Position numbers and translations under genes: made by a program. A stretch of 63,736 bases of DNA from Glutinoglossum americanum. Taxonomy: Eukaryota; Ascomycota; Geoglossomycetes; Geoglossales; Geoglossaceae. Where the stretch lies: assembly GCA_020080175.1 (NCBI GenBank), contig JAGHQL010000161.1, forward strand, positions 1 to 63,736, read 5' to 3'. Position 1 is the stretch's first letter. Every line of letters begins with the position of its first letter. A model generated the notes under the pieces. It made no database searches. It was not told where the DNA came from and saw only the letters and a list, made by a program, of their open reading frames with translations. This document shows positions 48,678 to 60,328 of the stretch, piece by piece.

Positions 48678-50427
48678 GTCACTCTGAGCTTTAAATCAGA
48701 TTCAGTCAATATCTGAAATGCCAAAGAAGTGCTGCTAGCAACTCTAAAGCACTAGAGTATCACTTCAAGCTATTTCATAAGACACTAAAGGAGTATCAGA
48801 TTAAGAAGGTTAATATTTGAAATATGAATGAAAAGAGTTTCTTATTAAGGATATCAGTGAAGTGTAGGGTGATCTGTAAGAAGGGTAGGAAGAATCCTAA
48901 GTATATACAGGATGGAAATAGAGAGCTGATCACTATTTTGGAGTGTATGTCTGCTGGAGGAGTAGTGTTACCCCCTTTAGTAGTGACAAAAGGAGTAAAT
49001 TACTATATAAGGATGCATATAAAAGGTCAGAGAGGTTCTGGATGGGTTTATAAATACTCTCCCAAGGGCTGGACATCAAATGAGATTGGGCTAGAGTGGT
49101 TAGAACATACTTTTGAGCTTAGGATATGTCCTGAGTAAGTTTACCCCCTCACTTTCATACTTTCCCCTTTTCTTTTCTTATTACTAACTCTATATTAATT
49201 TCTAGCTCCCTATAGTTAATACCACATACAGAAGCTGTCTAGAGTGGTGGCTTCTTCTTCTAGATAGTTATAATTTCCACTGCAATTACCTCTTTCTTGA
49301 CTTTGCTTAGAGGCATCGAATTTTGATATTTGTGCTTCCAGCACACTCAACCCACCTTACCCAGCTTCTAGACATTGATCTATTTGGTCCTTTGCAGCAT
49401 TATTATGGTGTCTTGCTTGCTGAATGGTTCAAGGGAGGATATCCAGTCATATCTAGAGAAGACTTTATCCCCTTACTTTAATAAGCTAGAGAATATACAT
49501 ATACTCTCCAGAACATCAAAGGAGCTTGGGCAGGTGCTAGGTTAGTCCCATATGATAGAAGGAAGGTTCAGAGTAGACTGAACAAGGGCGTCATACCTCA
49601 GAAAGAGCTACAGTTACCACTTATAGCTCTTAAGACTCCTAAGCAGTCACATGAATTTCAGTAAATATTGAAGTACTCAGAGCAGTTAGTACTTCAAGAC
49701 GGCCCTAAAGAGCTTCTATTGAGTACTTTGAAGAAGCTAAACAAGTCTGGAATACAAGCTCAAGTACAGAAAGCCATTGCTAAGCATGAGACTACTTTTT
49801 TAAAAAAGCGTCTTGATATAAAAGCAAACCATCATAAGAGCAGGGTTAAAATGACCAAGAGACATTAAGGATATGCTAAATTGATGACTCAAGATGATGT
49901 TAATGAAGCTCTTGAGGAGTATAACACAAAACAAAAAGAGCTTACTAAGATAGCTGCTAGAAAGAAGAAAAAGAGGGAGGAGGAGACAAGAAAGAGAAGT
50001 AAGGGTAAAAGGGTAGTTAGGGAAGTTACAGTACTGTCTACAGCTCTAGTGGCATCAGGAGTTAGATCTGAAGCTCAGGTATTAGACTCAAAAGGTTAGT
50101 TTATCATATAATAAGTCTTGAGCATTCTAACTTTAATCAGAAAATATTGGCCTTAGAGCGATACTTATATCTTCTGATATTTCTGATTCTGAGGCCTTTG
50201 AAACATCAGAACCATATATCCAGAGGCTAAGGAAGGTCCTTGTAGCTGGACCAAGCAGAGGTGCATCAAATGCTGGTATGGTAACAAGATCTAGAGCAAG
50301 AAAGGAAAATTAGAGTTATCTCACAAATTTGCATGCTGTACATGCAATTGTTGTCTATTGTCTGTCAAATTCTATTTTTAAGCAATCTATATACTACAAA
50401 ACATCTATTCACAATTTTAGAACCATA

Positions 50428-51350
50428 GCCCTAGAATTGATTTTGGGGTTGTGTTGCGGGTGCGGTCTCGGAAGTGTTTTGCGGAGCGGCAAACTCGCGG
50501 GGTTCGGCAAACTCACCATCGGTTACGTTATCCTCAGTATCCTCAGTATCTTCAACGTCCTCAACACTCTCAACTCCCTCGAGACTTATGTTGCCCTCGC
50601 TGTCCTCATCATCATGCTGAATATGAATGTCAGACTGGGCATCGATCCGCAGCTGAGAGCTGGATTGGGCCTATTGGAGCTGAAACTGGAGTTGGGGCTG
50701 CAGCTGAGTCTTGAGTTGCCTGTACACATTGGATATATCGCTTGTAGTCAAGAAATCGTGCTTGTGGGCCTGGGGGGTTGATTTCCGCGCGTGGATGGAA
50801 GAGCGCAGTAGGGATATGGCAACGTCGATGGAGCAAATCTTACTAAGAGCAGCAAGAGCACCGAGAAAACTAGCGCTGAATACGGGGGGCCGTAGGTCCG
50901 AGGGTAATGCGGCATCCGGGAGCCGCTCCCAGTTACCAAGGATTGTGCGCATCTGCCCCCTCTTCCTATTGTTGTTGGCTTGGTGCCTATCTAGGACTGG
51001 TCTGAGAACATTATCATAGTCGATATCTTCCTTCAGTGCCAGGAGGCTAGAATAGCGAATGGTCCATAGCTCATTATTGTTGAGATATTTCCAAGCCTCG
51101 GAGATAAGTTCGGCCAACTGGGCGTCCGTGCTGGCTATCGCAAGATCCTCTTCTGCGGAAAGCAAGCTGCTAATGATGGCCTGCGGTTCTTCTGGGTAGA
51201 CACTTGCTGCATCGACAAGTCAAACAGCGCAGAACTTTCGGAAGCCATTAACTCCATGTTTCACTGGTATCAGGATGCGGCGAGATGCTATGTGTATCTC
51301 TGATATTTCGATCAGCACCTCAGATGGGGACAGAGGAGTATTTACCACTT
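50428..51350 (-). pseudogene. Decayed host coding segment right of the pogo element
   Basis: The minus strand reads as one protein from about 51350 to 50431, interrupted by a TGA at 51220-51222 and a TAG at 50671-50673 and ended by a TAG at 50431-50433. Pieces: VLIEISEIHIASRRILIPVK, HGVNGFRKFCAV, [stop], LVDAASVYPEEPQAIISSLL, ISEAWKYLNNNELWTIRYSS, FLGALAALSKICSIDVAISL, then a Q-rich stretch and an acidic repeat (VESVEDVEDTEDTEDN). Composition and density are gene-like; I do not recognise a domain. The acidic repeat resembles the one encoded at 39943-40110 on the other side of the pogo insertion, so both may be parts of one gene. Confidence 0.5.
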
Positions 51351-52007
51351 TTTAGGTCCTCCTAGGTATTCAAGACTTGGAGCTCCCTATCAGCGATAGC
51401 TGCAGTGCTGCGGAAGGGCCGGGCACTAAGCGCAGATGGTCCTGGGAGTGGAACGGGGTCTTTCGCCTGCAAAATCCCGGCGGTGCACAATAGCCCGGTG
51501 ACCCACTATAATGGTGTGAATAGGGCCCACGGAGGCACAATGTAAATAGACCGACTGGAATCAATTGAATTGTTTTGGCTAACAACATGAACGATGGCAC
51601 GCCCAGAAGCTCGCGCGCTCCTAGATCGAGTAGAACTGAAGACAATGGCCAGGGCATTGGTAGCACAATGCTGCCATATGCTGTCGCCGCCGAAGCCGCG
51701 GCGAAATGCTGCTTGGCCACTCCATCATGGAACACCGATATACGGTGCTCCCCGAATGAAGCTGGTACTGCTGCCAGAAAACGCAAAGCCAGCAAAACGA
51801 GCATGGAGATATGCTCGGGTCAATGCTGGGACTACCTCCCCACTCAGGAAGGTCTATCCATCACGGCTGAAGGAGTGGACGTCACGGCACCTTGTGTTGG
51901 GATGCCACGGCTTCATGAATGGTCCCATAGGCAATATTCTAGCCCAGTGACGTCGGTACAACATGTTCTGGCCAAAACCCCTGAGCAGAATGCCTTGAGG
52001 TCATGCC
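51351..52007. other. No gene assigned
   Basis: Frames on both strands overlap fully here (51370-51804 minus; 51575-52069 and 51594-51950 plus). The 51594 frame has a basic composition with GTPIYGAPRMKLVLLPEN but nothing decides between the frames. It lies 3' of the NLR gene. Confidence 0.35.
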
Positions 52008-55000
52008 TCACAACAGTATCGAAGAAAGTAGCTGAGAGATCTCGGGGTCATGTACTCCAAGCTTCTTGAAAGTTTCCCATGTCTCTGATGTACCTTGTGA
52101 CGCACCCACTATCCCGCTTCGTAGGACGGACTTTGCGACAGCGTCGAAGCCATTTTTTAAGGCAAACTCTAATAGCTGTAGCGCCCGCTTTGGGTTATCA
52201 TTAGCGGGGCTTGACAAGAACCCTTGGACCAGCTCATTGGCCTCTGGAAGCGAGAGGAGGTATTTAATCTTCCCCACTCGCGATGACTGCAGCGCATGAT
52301 GCAGCGGTGTTAATCGGTCTGGCGTATCGTCTCTTAGCGAGGCAAGAGATTCCTCGGCTGAGTAGAGAAGCTCCAGAATAGCTGTCGATGTTCCCATGCC
52401 TCCGGCTGCTACCGAAAAAACGGTTCGGCCGTCTCTGTTCCTTCCCATAAGATTGACGCGCCCGGTATCCAGAAGCCGTATAACGTAGTCGGTAAGATCC
52501 ATCCTTACTGTCATCTCTAGTACTCTCTCTCCATTGCTGTCTTCCTCATCCAAATCTGTAGTATAATCTACCAGAAGACTAAAAATTTCCTCACAGCAGT
52601 AGTAGCATGCGGTATGTAGGGGCAGCCGGCCCTCCGCACCCTTGGTATTAGCAGCCACACCATTAGTAGCAGATATCAAACGTCGAGCAATATAATCACG
52701 GCCTTCCGAGGTTCGGCTATGTGTGGCTAAGGTATGGAGCGGCGTGTTTCTATCTTTACTTCCTATGATCAAATCTTCTGGTCTTAATAGATCCAGAAGA
52801 AAAGCCGCCGCACGGTAACTCCCAAATCTGCAGGCGTCGTATAGAAGAGTATCGCCCATGTGTTTGCTCATCAAGACGGAACGCCAATCTTCTAATTCCG
52901 GATTTTGGCTTTCAGGTTGGGAATAAGGCCGAAGAATTTCTCCACTAGGCCCGTATAGGCTAGGGAACGCTCGCCAGAACAGTTTGTGGGGAACAGTCGT
53001 GTCTAGGACAGACGATAAATCTGAGGTTGGGGTTTTGCAGAGGCAAAATGACCTTAGTATGCCTAGCACGGTCAGACTAAGGTCTGTAGCAGGTTTCCAT
53101 GCCAATATTTCCTCCAGTATCTCATGGCGCCCGAAGCTGAGGGTGAGTGCGACATGTTTGGTGAAGGAAGACTCAAAGTATTTTGGATCTTCGCCTGCAG
53201 TGTGGCACAGAAAACGAAACAATTCATAATCCCCCAGCTTGATTGTCTCCCCTAGCGGTGATATGTCCCCATACTTGAAGCGGTGGACATCCGCTCCCTG
53301 CTTTATGAGGTACGCACAAACGTTGGCATGGCCTTGTCTCACGGCGAGAACTAGCGGTGTCAGTCCACCATTTTCCTGGAGTGCAGTATCCAGGTTAGCC
53401 CCCTGACAGTGAAAGGCCTTAACCTCTTCCAGGCTGCCTTGCGAGCACGCAGTGAAAATGTTCGACTGTTTCTTGCGTTTAAGGTGCGGGAACAGCGTTG
53501 ACGGGCTTTTGTCGTCAGGATGAAAGCGGCCAACATGGACATCGAGAGCTGATTGGGATAAGAACCCAGAGATGCGGGCGTAGCAACCTTCAGCAGGGCA
53601 CTTAAAAGGCCTCTCGTGCTCCCTGACGTGGGAATCCCGAGTTTGTTGGTTTGGAAAGCCAGCTGAGAACTTCAGGCACTGAATCTTTGGGCACTTGAAC
53701 CGTGGTAATCCGATGAGTCCTAGAAGACCGGCTTTTTCTTTATCATCCAGCTGTGCAGGATTAATCGATTCAATAACCTGCCGAACGGCAGATGTCCTCC
53801 TCTCAGAGATGGCGAAAGCCCCGCCACCATTACTACGCCACGTCTCTATCAATGTCCGGACATCCTGTTCTGTCGGAGAAGGCTGAGACGTTGGACTTTG
53901 AGTTTCTGGATCGGTTGGTGGTGTAGTTGTGTAGATTCCTAGTAGGCGTATTACAGATTTGAGAACGTCCATTCTAAGACCTGCGGTGAGATTAGATTCG
54001 CCGGCTAGAACGCGGCCCACATGATAATGCCAAAACACAACAGCGTAATCGTGGAAGCCGTAATACCCAGACAGAGCTAAATCTCGGATGCTGTTCGCTT
54101 CAAGGCCATCGCTGAATGGGTACGAGGTGAGATATCGAGAACAGAAGATAGCCATCTTAGCGTGCTCCTCAAAAAGACTAATCCGACCAGAATGAATGAG
54201 ATATCTATAAATTATCAGCCAACAGGCCTGTTGTGAACGATGCTACCTAGGTCTGGGACTGGGGAGCGTTTATTTAAACTTACTTGCCAGCAGTATCGTG
54301 GACAAAGTTGATAAAACTCTCAGACGCTGAGTCTGCATGTTGTTCGCACTGTTCTACTTCGACAAGCGAGCCACACAGGACCTTGCAGCTGTCCACTCGT
54401 CGATTTTTGAAATTGCAGCATTCGTGGTCAACATCAATGCAGAACCTTGATTGTATCTCTCTCCATCGTAGGGGTCTTGCCGAACAAACGATCCAACCTA
54501 GGATCTTTGCAGCCGATTCCCGTTTGGATCGTGAGGGCCGATCAAAAATCCGAATAGCCACGCGCTCGTAGCTATTGAGACGAGTTAGCTCCGGAAAGCT
54601 CACGGGAAAGATATGTAGGTTTAGTACGCTGGGTCTAGTCCTTCGGGGAAGTTCTCTTCTTCTAACTCATTCTCAAGCTCAGCGGGAGAACCCTGAGAGA
54701 AGAGGTTGTCAAGCACAACCTTGGCGTACAAGAACATCCCTAACCGATGGTGTCAACAATTAGTGTTGAACTTTAAATGGGATTAAGGTTGAGCAGAAGT
54801 CACCTTTTGAGGATCCTGTGATTTTTCCAATTATCTTGGCTTCATCGGATGAATCCAGAGAGAATCTTTCCCTTATTTCAGCCGCCCTTGACTTGGAATA
54901 GTCCTGAATGTCACAAACGTGGGCATCGGTTGCGTCTAGATTGATGCCGGGATGCACGGACAATTGCTGGTCAAGATATCCATCTCTCTGACCGGCTAGT

Positions 55001-56594
55001 AACAGCCGAATGCGGCTACCCTGTGAATAAGACACCGGTAAAACCGAATTCTGGAACCACTCTATGACTCGCCACGACTCCTTGTTGTCTGCGCCCTGTT
55101 TATCACCGCATTCGTCGAGACCATCCAATACAACCCAAGCTTTGTCTTGGCTCATAAAGCATTCCCTTGTGAGCTCCTGTAGGACGGAGAGGGTTGTAAG
55201 CTCCGATTTGCTCATAGAGGAGCATTTCTGATGCAGATACTCTAGCAAGCCATCGTCTTGGTAAAGTAACTGCACCATCAAAGCCCGGAGCATGGCACCC
55301 ATTGACCTCTTAGCGTCGTCGCGGTGCTTGAAGTAGAAGAAAACAATCGATTTTTTAAGCGTAGTCTTCCGAGACCGAATATAGTCTATAATTCGCGAAA
55401 CAAGAGTTGTCTTTCCTGCACCAGTCACATCGTCAGCACCTAACCTCTCATCGGGTTGGGGGTAAATCGCCGACCTGAACCCGGAATTCCGTGTAGATAG
55501 AGTGTACCGCTAGGCAACGCGTCATCGTGGATCCAGCTCGCGAAGCTTGCCTCCCCCAGCACCCAGTCTCCGGATGACGTACAGTGGCGTTGCGCGGACG
55601 CTGCTTGTTGATCTGCTTCGTAGTCAGGGGGGTCAAGTTTAGCCGTGACGACGGACTTTCGCTCAAGCAGAGAGTACTGCAGCTCCATGATCCCCTTCTC
55701 GATTACCTCTTTGACGCTATCAAGACCGTTCCTGATCTGTTCAGATAATTCATCTAATTTGGTATCAGTGACACCGCGGGTCTCTTGAACTTCTTCGATA
55801 ATCGCCGTCAGTTTTTCGTCAGATAGTAGCGTCCGGTGACGTTTGAGGCTATCGAAAATAGGCTGGAAACGGGTCTTGAAGGTAGGCCACGCATAATTGA
55901 AAAGTCTCTTCCACCCTTCACACAGTATTAGCGTTTATGATGTTCAAATCCTGTATTATAACCCGATAACCGTGCGGGGAATGTAATCTATACCTGGCCT
56001 TGCAAACACCTCGAGCACACATTGATGGAACTGGAGCACATCATAAAAGTATCGCTCAAGGACTTTCCTCACATCGGGGTAGTTCCTAAATAACCGGTCA
56101 TATTGCCGCAGACCGTGGATGACTTCACCAATCTCTTCGTACGCACCGAGCAGGTGCTCAAGTGTGTCGATCCTCGTGGTAGCGACCTAGTGAGAATAAT
56201 CAGCCGAACCCATACACCTAAAACAATGGCCAAAATGCCCTTACCACAAGAGCGAGCTTCACAGGACCCTATTTAACCCCTTTAGCTTGAAGAAAAACTA
56301 TATTGAAAGCCGTCCTGGTTTGGAAAGCCTTACCCATATAAATGCCACGACCTCGTGAACATTAAGAAAAACCTTAACCAACTCCTCCACCTGCTTCATC
56401 GCCTCGAGGAACTTCCTGATTCTTGTGAAATTACGTAGCTTCTTCTCAGGCCCAATTCGTTCCTGGATCTGTTGGATGGCGAGCTCGACATCTTCGATAC
56501 TGCTGAGCGAAAACTGTTGCCTCTGTTCCTCTGAGAGATTTGCTCGAAACTTTGCTAAAGATTTGCTAAAACTATCGCCGGGGTCACTTGCCAT
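52008..56594 (-). CDS. NLR protein: Goodbye-like, NACHT, C2H2-like fingers, ankyrin repeats
   Basis: Eight exons: 56594-56334, 56268-56245, 56186-55994, 55915-55475, 55415-54804, 54739-54628, 54571-54284 and 54204-52008. The seven introns (65, 58, 78, 59, 64, 56, 79 bp) keep phase, giving 1376 codons (1375 aa). Exon 2 is a 24-nt microexon (GPVKLALV). Domain order: an N-terminal helical region of the fungal STAND Goodbye type (residues 1-200, with FIWGPVKLAL and AYEEIGEVI), NACHT with Walker A GIPGSGKTTL around 303-312 (formed across intron 4) and Walker B VVLDGLDECG near 401-410, a winged-helix-like part (ILGWIVCSARPLRWREIQ), two C2H2-like fingers near 814-872 (CPKIQC...H..H and CPAEGC...H..H), then ankyrin repeats to about 1340. 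Such proteins are cytosolic STAND switches for non-self recognition and regulated cell death; the ligand is unknown. It has no effector-type domain of its own beyond the N-terminus. The frame is intact. Confidence 0.88.
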
Positions 56595-57001
56595 GTTTGT
56601 CCGTTACAGCCTAAATGACTACGCTCTCGTAGAACAAACTATTAGCGACGTAGCAATACAAGCGTTGTGACGTCAAAGGATTGGAAACACTTTACCCGAC
56701 AGCATAAACGGACATAAGTCCAAGGAGAAGCGTCGTACATTATACGGGCGGATTTTCAGACACAGCCAGCTACAGCCTCGCTCACCTATGTCTCACATGA
56801 CACAGCCACCACTGGCGTCCCGCGAGGTTGACCACAGAGCCGACGCGGCACCCTCAAATGCGCCAAGCCTGTTACGTCGCAATACGGCAACGAGGGGTAA
56901 AACTGTTTCGTATTCATACTTAAACGCCAACTGCTTCGTAACTCTAGCTCCCCTACAGTCTGAGGGGCGATTCCTGTAAATACCACACCAGGTCCTCTGG
57001 A
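56595..57001. promoter_or_regulatory. Shared divergent promoter of NLR and SNF2 genes
   Basis: 407 bp between the NLR start codon (56594, minus) and the SNF2 start codon (57002, plus). No convincing ORF is needed to explain it; the small frames at 56788-56986 are overlapping shadows. The layout allows co-regulation of the two genes; no specific binding site could be identified by eye. Confidence 0.5.
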
Positions 57002-60000
57002 ATGGTGATTCCCTTGGCAAATAATTATCCTGAAATGCGGAATCCACGCAAGCGAGGACGGGACATCTCGGTGGACAATGTCCCCGCAAAACGCGTACTA
57101 GCTGGGGACAATGAGGACTCCGGCACCGAGCTCGCGGCAGACGATATCGACGTACTGATGGCGGACGCAATAGCGCCGACACGTGCTGAAGGCATCTGCT
57201 ATGGAGCCGTAGGTTTGGTCCCTCTTTTGCTATCTCCCACTACGGGGTTTTGGGCTTAAATCAATGCCCAAGTACCCCTCGCAACGTTCTGGGAAGCGCA
57301 TCCCGACTAGGCTGTGACATCTAATAAGAGTCGACTAACTTATCGACTCGGAATAGCTATGCAATGCAAAGGCCCAGGCTAACCCAACCGAAAAGATGAC
57401 CATCCAGAATTCGCCATGGAGTCGCTTCCACACATTCAAAGTCGTCTTGCGCGGAAATCACTACTACTTGGTACAGATGGGCAACACGACCCCGGCGGAC
57501 TTTGCCGTGCTTGACCTCGTTACTACTGCTCATTTGCATTCCCTGCGGCAGTTCTCTGATCTGTCCTTCATCGCTATCGTTTCTTCCTCGTGGCTTAGCA
57601 GCGTCCCTCGCAAGGCGACTCACAAGAAGACAATCATCAACCTGACGGTCAACGTGATGGGGCCAGAGGCTTATGCGGACGATGTCGGGGAAGCCGTTGC
57701 GGCGGCTTCAGGGTACTTCCAGCATCCCGTCTTCTTGGAGGCCGGGATATCATACATAAATCCTCACTACTTTTACCCAGGAAACCAAAAGTCAGACCTA
57801 AGGCACCTCATCGGCCCTGCAAAGACTGACTCAAGGGTCATGCGTATCTTTGACGGAATTGAGAATGTGCTAGAATCTTTAGACAACCCCTCAAGTCTTC
57901 CTGTTTCTCTAGAAGGGAAGGACGTTTCGCTTGCGATCAACCAGTGCTTGATAGACACCCAACTCAAAAGGTGAGACCCACTTACCCCGCTATATGCATT
58001 TGGTCAAGCTACTAATCTACTGATGAGGGCGCTCCATCACAGTCATCAAATAGACGGTGTCAAGTTCATCCTGAATCGGGAAGATCCAAGTTTCTGCCAT
58101 TCTGTGATGTCTGACCTCTTATGTATAATCAATCCACGGTTTGTGAACCGAAAGGTCTGCCTCTCTCTTTCCACTGCTGACGGTGATACATTAGATTCCA
58201 CGCCCAACCCCCAACACTGTATCTTGGTGGTGTTCTTGCTGACGTCATGGGACTTGGAAAAACCCTGACAATGCTAAGTGCAATAGTGTACTCAAAGCAG
58301 GTAGCGATGGAGTTCGTGAGCACTGGGGGGCTTAAACGAAATAGCCCGCCACTGGGGAAAGCGACGTTGGTCGTTCTCCCTTCATGGCGTAAGTTCCACT
58401 ACTTCTCAACTAGTTATCCGCAAATAGATTATAGCTGACACCTCCAAGAGGTACTGGATGTCTGGAATGCCGAGATTAAGCGGTGAGTTACCTGGAAAGT
58501 TGCCAAGAAGAATGAGAGTTAACTTACACACGATATTGCAGGCGGTTCCAGTCTCAAACTTTGAGTGTTTATGACTTTCATGGTGAGAGTCGTGCAAAGA
58601 CCTGCGAGGCGCTTGCAGACTATGACGTCGTTTTGACAACCTACCATACCCTTGCTGCCGATTGGAAAGGACATCGAGTTCTGCAAGACACCAGATGGTT
58701 CAGAGTTGTGCTAGATGAAGGCGAGTGATCACATCTATTAGAGCGAACGGGAAGCTTCCTATCCTTCCGACTACCCCTCTAGAAGACCATCTAGGGACTT
58801 CATTAACATGAAATAGCACACTGGATTCGAAACCAATCTACCCAGCTATTCAAAGCCGCCGAGAGCCTCCAGGCTGAGAGGAAATGGTGCTTGACGGGGA
58901 CACCAATCCAGAATAGTTTAGATGACTTAAGGTCACTTTTAAAATTTCTTCGTTTTGAACCATTCTCAGGCCCAAAATTCTTCGAACAGCATATTGTCGA
59001 GCCACTTCGATCCGAATCCGATGACTCATTTCGAAACCTAAAGCTACTTCTCCGGGCGATTTGTTTGCGCAGAACTGGTGCATACCTCAATTTACCGCCG
59101 TCAATTACAAAAATAGTCCCTGTTGTCTTAACCCCCAGCGAGACCGCTATGTACGAAGGAATCCTCGTGGACTGCCAAGCCGAGTTCGACAGAATAGTCA
59201 GTACGAAGTCAGACCTCAAGAGGCACAGTGTCCTTTTTGCAACAATCATGAAGCTTCGGAGACTTTGCAATCATGGGACCATTTCTCTAGCAATCACTGG
59301 ACCGCGCTCCCCCGCACCGCCTGGCAAGCGTCCGAAACCAGGGAAGCCGCAGCCCGATATTGCCGGGGATGCGCTCTGCGAATTCTGCAGCACTAGCGAT
59401 GAGGACGCTTCCGCTTCGTTAGATGGACTCGACGCTTGCCCCGTCTGCGTTCGGTGGCTGGCTGATTCAGAGGCTTCTCCATTCCAGGGCTGGACGAATA
59501 AACCTTCTACTTCTTCCTCCGGTACCTCAAGTACGAGGAGGTCTCCCAGTGGAGCTTCTACGCCAAACTCTCTCTCATTTGTCTCACCCAGATTGCCTCC
59601 GTTTGGGCTGCCGGATGGACATTCTTCTAAACTCATCGCCGTGGCAGAAAACATCCACAAGTCATGTTCAGAAACGGATACAAAGAGGTTAGCATTCCCA
59701 CTCAAAATAAACACATTCCGTGAATCTAATGTCGTCCAGCATCGTCTTCACGTCATGGCGGTCGACCCTCGACATTCTCACGAGGATGCTCTGTACAAGA
59801 GGCGTTCCATCGCTTCGAATCGACGGGCGAGTCCCCTTCGCAGACCGTTCGGTGGTACTCTCGAAGTTCCGTGATGATCCCACAATTACTGTGCTCCTCA
59901 TGTCCATTGATACGGGAGCGATCGGGTATGACGCCCACCCCCTCGTCTCTTGAATTTCAGCCTACTTCAACCTTCTACTAACTCCTAATCAGCCTCACAT

Positions 60001-60328
60001 TAACCAATGCCAACCGGGTTCATATCGTCGAGCCCCAGTGGAACCCATCAGTGGAAGCACAGGCCATCGCAAGAGCTCTCAGAATGGGCCAGACCCGAAC
60101 AGTGACCGTTATTAAATACGTCACTGAGAAAACTGTGGAACAAGTATAGCGACCCTGCCACTCCATTTTCCCCAAAATATTACCAACCGTACCATCTAGA
60201 ACATCGTGACTCTGCAACAGAGGAAAAACCAACTCGCCAAGTTTACGCTAGACAGCAATACGGATGAGAATGCAACTGGGGGTCTTGATGTCCGTAACAC
60301 GAACCATGACCCGTGGCACTTCAGCTAG
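57002..60328 (+). CDS. SNF2-family ATPase / helicase-like protein
   Basis: Ten exons: 57002-57208, 57357-57970, 58028-58138, 58195-58388, 58449-58482, 58542-58720, 58817-59687, 59740-59925, 59993-60143 and 60200-60328. Phases close at 892 codons (891 aa). Intron 6 (58721-58816) has a GCGAGT donor, so it appears to be a GC-AG intron, needed to complete DEAH. Motifs: I DVMGLGKT at 327-334, II DEAH at 445-448, III LTGTPIQN at 472-479, C-terminal lobe SIVFTSWRSTLDIL, and VI QAIARALRMGQTR at 822-834. A half-RING-like CEFC...CPVC lies at about 634-657 between the lobes. The N-terminus is basic (RNPRKRGRD). It resembles Rad5/Rad16/HLTF-type chromatin remodellers that are common as accessory paralogues in fungi; nuclear location inferred. 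Full motif set, so probably functional. Confidence 0.88.

Larger units (their letters stand above)
40145..50425 (+). mobile_element. Pogo-type (Tc1/mariner superfamily) DNA transposon, split by chromovirus B
   Basis: TA copies at 40143-40144 and 50426-50427. The terminal inverted repeats (about 60 bp, diverged) begin TGGCCATAG and TGGTTCTAA and share GTATATAGAT and AAAAATAGAAT further in. Without the gypsy insert it is about 2.57 kb. The transposase is on the plus strand: psq-type helix-turn-helix LPLTAERFNVKKRTLHSRRN (about 40690-40750), Tc5/CENP-B-like region QQEQALVHWICIQDDRG, and YWLDRFIKCH just before the insertion at 40969. After 48683 it resumes with NMNEKSFLLR, IQDGNRELITILECMSAGG, LPAHSTHLTQLLDIDLFGPL and a lysine-rich C-terminus (to about 50100). 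It is inactive: the first catalytic D reads N (NMNEK), and several stops are visible around 48690-48825 and 49480. It disrupts a host gene (see findings). Confidence 0.85.
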
